Source: an uncultured Acidimicrobiaceae bacterium (GTDB lineage: Bacteria; Actinomycetota; Acidimicrobiia; Acidimicrobiales; Microtrichaceae). From it: a DNA stretch of 28,817 bases. The notes beneath the pieces were generated by a model. The model searched no databases and was not told the DNA's origin. It worked only from the letters and a program-made list of their open reading frames with translations. Location: assembly GCA_937868025.1 (NCBI GenBank), contig CALMLJ010000211.1:1-28817 (forward strand), written 5' to 3'. A program made the translations under genes and the position numbers. Positions 24,146 to 28,817 of this stretch are shown one piece after another; the stretch's first letter is position 1, and the number at the start of each line of letters is the position of its first letter.

Positions 24146-24762
24146 GTACCGGTCCCGAGCAACCCCCCGCAGCCCGCACCGCCCTCAGTCGTCCCGCCAT
24201 CGTGGCGGCGGCGTTGCAACTCGTGTCCGAGCACGGGCTGGACGCGTTGTCGCTCCGTCGGTTGGCGAGTGACCTCGGCGTGACGGCACCGGCGCTCTAC
24301 GCCCACGTCCGCGACAAGTCCGACCTCCTCGCCACGCTCGCGGAGACGGGCTTCCGTGAGCTGCTCGATCGGTACGCGGCGATCGCCACCGACGACCCGA
24401 TCGACCGGATTCGCCAGCAGTGCCTCATCTACGTGGACATGGCCCTGGCCAATCCGGGGCTGTTCCAGGCGATGTTCATGTTCCCGCCCCAGGCGCTCGA
24501 GCTGCCGAACCCCCGTACGGAACTCGCCGCCGCGACCGAAGCGTTCGAACAACCGACCAAGGCCATCGCCGACGCGATCGCGACCGGTGCGATCCACCCC
24601 GATCACGACCCGTTCGTCACCGCGCTGACGCTGTGGACGGTGACCCACGGGTTGGCGCAGGTGCTCCTCCTGGGCGTCTCCGCCGATGGCGACGCCCGCC
24701 GGGACCTGCAGGAGGCCGTGCTGGGCGCGACCTTCCGGGGCCTCGCCCTGCCACCCGCCTGA
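24142..24762 (+). CDS. TetR-family regulator with WHG-type C-terminal domain
   Basis: A 206-residue protein. The N-terminal helix-turn-helix spans about residues 14-60 (RPAIVAAALQLVSEHGLDAL, then LRRLASDLGVTAPALYAHVR). The C-terminal ligand domain contains LWTVTHGLAQVLLLG, the Trp-x-x-x-His-Gly signature of the WHG-type TetR domain. It overlaps the GGDEF-EAL stop by GTGA, so the regulator is coupled to a cyclic di-GMP enzyme; a gene fusion of the two activities in one transcript suggests shared input. The palindrome at 21597-21615 is a candidate own operator. The ligand is unknown. Confidence 0.92.
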   Translation: MSTGPEQPPAARTALSRPAIVAAALQLVSEHGLDALSLRRLASDLGVTAPALYAHVRDKSDLLATLAETGFRELLDRYAAIATDDPIDRIRQQCLIYVDMALANPGLFQAMFMFPPQALELPNPRTELAAATEAFEQPTKAIADAIATGAIHPDHDPFVTALTLWTVTHGLAQVLLLGVSADGDARRDLQEAVLGATFRGLALPPA

Positions 24763-24775
24763 TCGATCAGACGGG
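24754..24775. terminator. Palindrome containing both convergent stop codons
   Basis: CTGATCGATCAG (24759-24770) is a perfect 12-bp palindrome flanked by CCCG and CGGG. It holds the TetR stop TGA (24760-24762) on the plus strand and the diguanylate cyclase stop TGA (24767-24769) on the minus strand. It would act as a compact two-way terminator. Confidence 0.5.
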
Positions 24776-25915
24776 AACGACGCAGTTCCGGCCGGTGGTC
24801 TTGGCCAGGTACATCGCCTCGTCGGCGCGTTGGATTGCGTCGAGCATGGCCTCGTGCCACACGCGGTATTCGGTGACTCCGATGCTGACGCTCAGGTTGA
24901 TCGGGCCGTCGGGGTGATCGATGGGGGCCTCGGTCACGGCAACCCGGAGACGTTCGGCGACATGGTGTGCGAGCGCGCTGTTCGCGCCGGGCATGACGAC
25001 GGCGAATTCCTCACCACCGACTCGCCCGACGACGTCGTCGGCGCGGAGGTGTTGCCTGCACGTGGCGGCGATGCGGCGGAGCGCTTCGTCGCCGGCGTGG
25101 TGACCGAACCGGTCGTTGACCGCCTTGAACTCGTCTGCGTCGATCACGAGGATCGAAACGGGGAGGTTGGTGCGGCGCGCCCGCACCGCTTCACGCTCGG
25201 CGAGTTCGTAGAAGGCTCGACGGTTGAGCAGGTCGGTGAGCGCATCGTGGGTCGCCATCCAGGTCAGCTCGTCCTCGAGGACGCGTCGTCGTCCGATCTC
25301 CTCGACGAGGAGGTCGTTCGAGGTCCGGGCGTTACGCAACGACAGGAACTCCTCCCGCCGGGCGCGTTGGAGCTGGTTGGCGCTCATGGCCCCGATGACG
25401 AGGAACGACACGAGGGTCAACGCCGAGGGAATCTGACGACTCAGCGGGCTGTCGACCAACGTGACGGCGAGGCCGAGATCGATGACGACGGTGGCGACGG
25501 AGATGGCGAACGCGGCCGGAAAGCGATTCGGCACGAGCAGGAACATCGCGACGATGGTCACCGAGATCCCGAGGTTGTTGACCTCGGTTTCCTCGGGCCG
25601 GAACGCCATGACCACGAAGAGCACCGCGAGGACGGCCGACTCGAGGGTCGACACGAACTTCCAGGAAAGGCTGCGGACCGGATTCCGGCGGACGGCCATG
25701 GCGAAGAGGACCGAGGCCAGCAGGACCAAGGAGCGGAGGGCGAGCAACAGGACGAAGTGGGAACCGAACCCGAGTCGGGTGAAGTCCGAGAAGGTGAACG
25801 CGAAGCAGCTCGAGGCACCGACCACGGACGTGGAGATGGCCCGGCGGGCGGTCGAGTCGAGGTGATGCAGCTGGAACTCACGCTCGAGTGCGGGGTCGAC
25901 GAACTCGGCACTCAT
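24767..25915 (-). CDS. Membrane-bound diguanylate cyclase
   Basis: A 382-residue protein from the ATG at 25915. It has about six transmembrane segments (about 30-205, for example LALRSLVLLASVLFAMAV and ISVTIVAMFLLV), a coiled linker (about 205-245) and a C-terminal GGDEF domain starting at HDALTDLLNRRAFY. The active-site motif is VGGEEF, with the product-inhibition site R-A-D-D five residues upstream, so it should make cyclic di-GMP and be feedback-controlled. The frame stays open to a TTG at 26041, giving 42 more residues that lie closer to the upstream gene. No SD or -10 box decides the start, so this is uncertain. It lies downstream of the two hydrolase genes on the same strand. Confidence 0.88.
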   Translation of the reverse strand: MSAEFVDPALEREFQLHHLDSTARRAISTSVVGASSCFAFTFSDFTRLGFGSHFVLLLALRSLVLLASVLFAMAVRRNPVRSLSWKFVSTLESAVLAVLFVVMAFRPEETEVNNLGISVTIVAMFLLVPNRFPAAFAISVATVVIDLGLAVTLVDSPLSRQIPSALTLVSFLVIGAMSANQLQRARREEFLSLRNARTSNDLLVEEIGRRRVLEDELTWMATHDALTDLLNRRAFYELAEREAVRARRTNLPVSILVIDADEFKAVNDRFGHHAGDEALRRIAATCRQHLRADDVVGRVGGEEFAVVMPGANSALAHHVAERLRVAVTEAPIDHPDGPINLSVSIGVTEYRVWHEAMLDAIQRADEAMYLAKTTGRNCVVPV

Positions 25916-26055
25916 GACGCCGATGGCGTCGTCCCGGTCGGGTTCGAGGACGGAATCGCCGCCCGCGAGGCCTTCGCTCACCCCATCTGTTTCGACGTGA
26001 ACGACCGGCAACTGTTGGGTTGGGGCGCTCCCCGACCACAAATAAGCCGTTCAGC

Positions 26056-26721
26056 TCAGTCGATGAAGGACGCCAGCGCCTCGGACCGTTCGCACTCGAT
26101 CACTCCGGGCTCGACGGCCACGGCGGAGAGCCATTCGGGGCGGACGACGGCGGCGACGACCACCGGGTCGGGCACCGGGGCCGACTCGAACGCGAACCGC
26201 ACGTAGTTCAGGGCGTAGTCCGGAGGCCGGACATCGCGGGCCAACTCGACCATGGCGAACGGGTCGGGGGTCTCGCCGTGACCGAACCGGGGGAACACGA
26301 CGAACGGTGAGCCCGGCTGGATCCCGCCTCCGGCGATGCCCGGACCGTCGCAGATGATCACGCCGTGGACCCGTGCGGCGCGGGCGCCGGCGAGCAGGAG
26401 GCCGACGTACCCGCCGAGACCGCGTCCGACCACGGTGGCCTCGCCGAGGTGCTCGAGCGCGGCGTCCGCGTCGCCGAGGAGCATCTCCGCGGTGTATCCG
26501 CCACCGCGGGGAAGGGTCGAGCGGCCGTGCCCGGTGAAGTCGAGGCCCCACACGGGACCGGGCCACGGGGCGACCCAGTCGGGTGCGACCGTCGGCGTGC
26601 GCTCCCCGAGCCCGTGCAACAGGAGGAGCGCCCGACCCTCGCCCTCGCGAAGGCACTGGAGCGCCAGCTCGCTCCGGCCGTGCCGGACCCAGGCCGTGGG
26701 CTCTGTGTCGGTGCCGCTCAT
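26056..26721 (-). CDS. Alpha/beta-hydrolase-fold protein lacking the nucleophile (pseudoenzyme)
   Basis: A 221-residue protein with recognisable fold landmarks: LLLLHGLGER (oxyanion-loop region), GLDFTGHGRS and the nucleophile-elbow strand TVVGRGLGGYVGLLLAG. At the elbow the usual G-H-S-x-G-G reads G-R-G-L-G-G, so the nucleophile position is Gly101 (codon at 26419-26421). No catalytic His is evident in the short C-terminus (ends ALASFID). It therefore looks non-catalytic, perhaps a binding or partner protein for the neighbouring true hydrolase. The ATG at 26721 overlaps that gene's stop (ATGA). The reading frame is open further upstream, but that region is antisense-like in composition and lies inside the neighbour. 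Confidence 0.85.
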   Translation of the reverse strand: MSGTDTEPTAWVRHGRSELALQCLREGEGRALLLLHGLGERTPTVAPDWVAPWPGPVWGLDFTGHGRSTLPRGGGYTAEMLLGDADAALEHLGEATVVGRGLGGYVGLLLAGARAARVHGVIICDGPGIAGGGIQPGSPFVVFPRFGHGETPDPFAMVELARDVRPPDYALNYVRFAFESAPVPDPVVVAAVVRPEWLSAVAVEPGVIECERSEALASFID

Positions 26722-27701
26722 GTCGGTGCACCGATGAAGTCGATCACCATGTCGGCGATGAGCTGGGGCTGCTCGATGTGCATGAAGTGGCCGATACCTT
26801 CGAGCTGCTCGAAGCGTGCGCCGGGCGGGAGGTAGGGGAGGACGTCGTTGGGGCGCGTGCCCCAACCCATCACCTCGAGCTCGAGGCCGAGCACGGCCAG
26901 GAACGGCATGGACAGGCCGGGGAGCCGCAACATCGACCATTCCGGCCGCCACGGGCCGAACCCGCCCATCCGAAGGGTGGGGTCGATTCGCCAGCGCCAG
27001 CCGTCGCCGTCATGGCGACCACCGACGGTGACCAGGTAACGCAGCCAGTCGTGATCGAGCCGGGTGTTCATCCGCCCCCGTCGGGTGGCGAGCTCGTCGA
27101 TCGTGCCCGGGCGACGCTGTTTGTCCGAGACACGCCGACGGTGATCGAGCCAAGCACCCAGCTCCTGCGCCAGCATTCTCGTGCGTTCGTGCTCCGCGAT
27201 GTCGGGCATGGAGCGGCGCGACGGAAGGCCGTCCAAGTTCACGAGATGTGTGAAACGATGAGGAAATGCCTCGGCCAACTGAAGGGTGAGTGCGCCCCCC
27301 TTGGAATGGCCCATCATCGGAAGTGGAGCGGGCCCGATCGACTCGAGCACCGTCGCGGCATCCCGGAGATCAGCCTCCCAGCTGTAGAGGTCGGCCCATG
27401 CCGAGTGCCCGTGGCCTCGATGGTCCCAACTGACGACGCGCCACCCGTGGGCCACGAGCAGTGGGGCGAACACGTTGAGGGTCTCGGCGAAGTCGAAGCC
27501 ACCGTGGGCGAACAGCAGCGGGGGCGCCGCCGGGTCGCCCCACTCCACCTTGGAGATCGCCACGCCGGCCGCGTCGAGGGTCTCGCGGCGGTCGGGCCGC
27601 TTCGCCCCCGGATAGTGGACGACCTCGATGTCGTCTGTCACGATCCCCGTTCCGAGAGCGCCGGCAGGATCCGACGATTCATCGGATTCGCTCGTGGTCA
27701 C
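26718..27701 (-). CDS. Alpha/beta-hydrolase
   Basis: A 327-residue hydrolase. It has LLFAHGGFDFAE (oxyanion region), VVSWDHRGHGHS, the nucleophile elbow MMGHSKGGALTLQLAE with Ser133, and a C-terminal catalytic His in GIGHFMHIEQP (about 304). The cap (about 165-260) is Arg/Trp-rich. The catalytic acid is not obvious. The substrate is unknown; esterase, lipase or lactone hydrolase are all possible. The GTG at 27701 is set by a -10 box TAGATT exactly six bases upstream, so it is probably leaderless. It heads an operon with the pseudo-hydrolase, and possibly the diguanylate cyclase. Confidence 0.92.
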   Translation of the reverse strand: MTTSESDESSDPAGALGTGIVTDDIEVVHYPGAKRPDRRETLDAAGVAISKVEWGDPAAPPLLFAHGGFDFAETLNVFAPLLVAHGWRVVSWDHRGHGHSAWADLYSWEADLRDAATVLESIGPAPLPMMGHSKGGALTLQLAEAFPHRFTHLVNLDGLPSRRSMPDIAEHERTRMLAQELGAWLDHRRRVSDKQRRPGTIDELATRRGRMNTRLDHDWLRYLVTVGGRHDGDGWRWRIDPTLRMGGFGPWRPEWSMLRLPGLSMPFLAVLGLELEVMGWGTRPNDVLPYLPPGARFEQLEGIGHFMHIEQPQLIADMVIDFIGAPT

Positions 27702-27707
27702 ACGGCC

Positions 27708-27713
27708 AATCTA
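27708..27713 (-). promoter_or_regulatory. -10 box TAGATT of a leaderless transcript (hydrolase)
   Basis: On the minus strand TAGATT is followed by GGCCGT and then the GTG at 27701: TANNNT with a six-base gap. No Shine-Dalgarno sequence is present. Confidence 0.6.
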
Positions 27714-27786
27714 GGTCGATCGGCCCGAGCCTGATGACCCACGCCCGCCGAGGACTGCCCAGCGCACGTTCGCGCTGTACAACAGA

Positions 27787-27792
27787 TAGTAT
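27787..27792 (+). promoter_or_regulatory. -10 box TAGTAT of the sensor gene
   Basis: TAGTAT fits TANNNT and lies in the most AT-rich patch of this intergenic region. Unlike the leaderless boxes it is about 107 bases from the start codon, giving a leader of roughly 100 nt. No good -35 sequence is visible at the usual distance. Confidence 0.45.
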
Positions 27793-27828
27793 GTAAGCGG
27801 GCTCCCTCGCCCGTTGAGTGCCAAATTT

Positions 27829-27882
27829 CCGCAGGGTTCGCCCCTGCGGGACAACCCTGTGTTCCTCCGCCACCAGCGGAGG
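27829..27882 (+). ncRNA. Structured leader RNA with competing hairpins upstream of the sensor gene
   Basis: Hairpin 1 is CCGCAGGG (27829-27836) with CCCTGCGG (27842-27849). Hairpin 2 is CCTCCGC (27864-27870) with GCGGAGG (27876-27882). A third pairing, CAGGGTT (27832-27838) with AACCCTG (27853-27859), excludes hairpin 1. The leader ends at the Shine-Dalgarno-like GAGGA before the ATG at 27899. It matches no riboswitch class I can recall. This is a candidate cis-regulatory RNA, based on base pairing only. Confidence 0.45.
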
Positions 27883-27898
27883 TACCTGCGAGGAAGCC

Positions 27899-28817
27899 AT
27901 GCCCGAGCACGGGAAGTCGATTCTGAACCCGTCGGTGACCGCTCCGTCGACGCCAAACGAGTTCGGCGCGCGTTCGCGCGCCACCGCGCCGGTCCCGAGC
28001 TCGGTCGACATGGTGGCCGCACTTCGGGCACTTCCCTTCGGCGGCGTCGACGAGACGGCCCGCAACCTCGACGTCTCCCCGCAGATCCAGGCGACCATCT
28101 CCCCGGTCGTCAACGCGTTCCGGTGGGCCGCCGTCATGTACGGCATGATTTTCGGTGCCGCCGCGGCGTTCAAGGGCTCCTACAGCGTCGTCGCCACGTT
28201 GTCGGTCTGCCTGTTCCTCACGTGTTGGCGCACCATGATCCCGATCCGGCTCGGATCGAGGGTCCGGCTCGACCGTCTGGTCGCGCTGACCGATGTGCTC
28301 ATCTTGGGCCTTGGCGTCGGCGCCTCCGGTGGGCCGGTGTCGCCGTTCGTGTTCTGCGTCATGGCCGGCATCGCTGTCGCCGCGTTCGGTTGGGGATACG
28401 TCGACGGCGCCATCGCCTTCGTCATCGGCTGGGCGACCATGATCGTCGGTCACGCCATCCACCCGACCGAGCGGGTCACGTTCGACCGAGCGGTGGGTCT
28501 ACTCCTCGGCTCCATGTTCCTGGTGGCGCTCGGCTCCGCCTACTTGCGCACGCGACTGATCGAGGCCGAGGAACGCCGCCGCCGGCTCGCCGGCCAGGTC
28601 GACACCCTCGCCGAGACCAACGACCTGCTCACGATGCTCAACGCCGTGGCCCGCACGCTGCCGACGAGCCTCAACCAGCGCGAGGCGATCGACGCCGCTC
28701 GTCAGCAGGTCATCGACACCTTCCGCAGCAACGTCATCTGCCTCCTCGAGTACGACGAGGCCCACGACGAGTGGATCCCGAAGCTGACCGAGGGGTGTGC
28801 GGTCAAGCCCACGTCGT
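27899..28817 (+). CDS. Membrane/GAF sensor protein, N-terminal part (likely histidine kinase; runs off right edge)
   Basis: An open frame from the ATG at 27899 to the window end (306 codons, no stop). After a Ser/Pro-rich start there are about six hydrophobic segments (about residues 75-225), a charged coiled stretch (RTRLIEAEERRRRLAGQ, about 220-245) and the start of a GAF-like domain (LLTMLNAVARTLPTSLNQRE onward). This layout is common in actinobacterial sensor histidine kinases, but the kinase domain lies outside the window, so that part is inferred. GAGGA four bases before the ATG serves as the ribosome binding site. The minus-strand frames across this region are shadows: the plus frame has the membrane-protein composition. 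Confidence 0.85.
   Translation, partial: MPEHGKSILNPSVTAPSTPNEFGARSRATAPVPSSVDMVAALRALPFGGVDETARNLDVSPQIQATISPVVNAFRWAAVMYGMIFGAAAAFKGSYSVVATLSVCLFLTCWRTMIPIRLGSRVRLDRLVALTDVLILGLGVGASGGPVSPFVFCVMAGIAVAAFGWGYVDGAIAFVIGWATMIVGHAIHPTERVTFDRAVGLLLGSMFLVALGSAYLRTRLIEAEERRRRLAGQVDTLAETNDLLTMLNAVARTLPTSLNQREAIDAARQQVIDTFRSNVICLLEYDEAHDEWIPKLTEGCAVKPTS

Noticed and set aside
24686..26206. A 506-codon plus-strand open frame over the diguanylate cyclase
   Set aside because: It is low-complexity and highly charged, and overlaps the TetR end and the well-supported minus-strand GGDEF gene.
27829..27882. Identification of the sensor leader as a known riboswitch (cyclic di-GMP, ydaO, TPP, glycine, ZTP, guanidine)
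   Set aside because: None of the conserved core sequences of these classes can be found, so it is reported only as an unclassified structured leader.
27698..28462. Minus-strand open frames over the sensor gene
   Set aside because: They are Arg/Asp/Gly-rich shadows. The plus frame has hydrophobic segments, a coiled linker, a GAF-like start and a ribosome site.

Overview
This is a GC-rich window that reads as an Actinomycetota chromosome, most likely from the class Acidimicrobiia (Ilumatobacter-like). The class is an inference, drawn from GC content, GTG starts, apparently leaderless promoters, tadA beside a tRNA-Ser gene, and an LAxTG-type sorting signal. All functional calls come from reading motifs; no database search was possible. 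No stretch over 300 bases lacks a gene.

Layout. Positions 1-87 (-) hold the start of a DUF3892-like gene that runs off the left edge. Positions 289-486 (+) encode a small ribbon-helix-helix regulator whose promoter contains a perfect inverted repeat. A 17-bp-stem terminator separates it from a membrane-anchored DUF5666-like protein (638-1654, -). That gene diverges from a four-gene export operon (1870-7048, +): HlyD/MacA-like adaptor, MacB-like ATPase, MacB-like permease and a second, longer adaptor. The divergent promoter region carries three copies of an 11-bp-spaced direct repeat, the layout of OmpR-family response-regulator sites. An AllA-like gene follows (7126-7788).

Positions 7951-15765 encode a 2604-residue surface protein. 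It has a signal peptide, a large N-terminal domain, six SpaA/CnaB-like modules, nine further modules in strict A-B alternation, flanking DUF11-like domains and a C-terminal LATTG signal. A 51-bp hairpin separates it from tadA and tRNA-Ser(CGA). Next come an ABC exporter (16572-18422, +), a membrane class III nucleotide cyclase (18403-19953, -), xseA-xseB (20015-21573, +), a triple-PAS GGDEF-EAL protein coupled to a TetR regulator (21647-24762, +), a membrane diguanylate cyclase (24767-25915, -) and two coupled alpha/beta-hydrolase-fold genes (26056-27701, -), one lacking its nucleophile. The window ends inside a membrane/GAF sensor gene (27899 onward, +) preceded by a structured leader.

How the genes fit together. 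The left half is devoted to the cell envelope: an export pump with two adaptors, a DUF5666 protein sharing their Gly-Phe-Pro-rich low-complexity sequence, and a giant probably wall-attached fibre. The right half is rich in nucleotide second-messenger genes: one cyclase, one GGDEF-EAL protein and one diguanylate cyclase lie within about 7.5 kb, next to a sensor gene. The most unusual points are the giant cross-linkable repeat protein, the leaderless -10 pattern (TANNNT, 6-7 nt, start codon) seen at five genes, the operator cluster at 1671-1815, the leader RNA with competing hairpins at 27829-27882, and the Ser-to-Gly pseudo-hydrolase.
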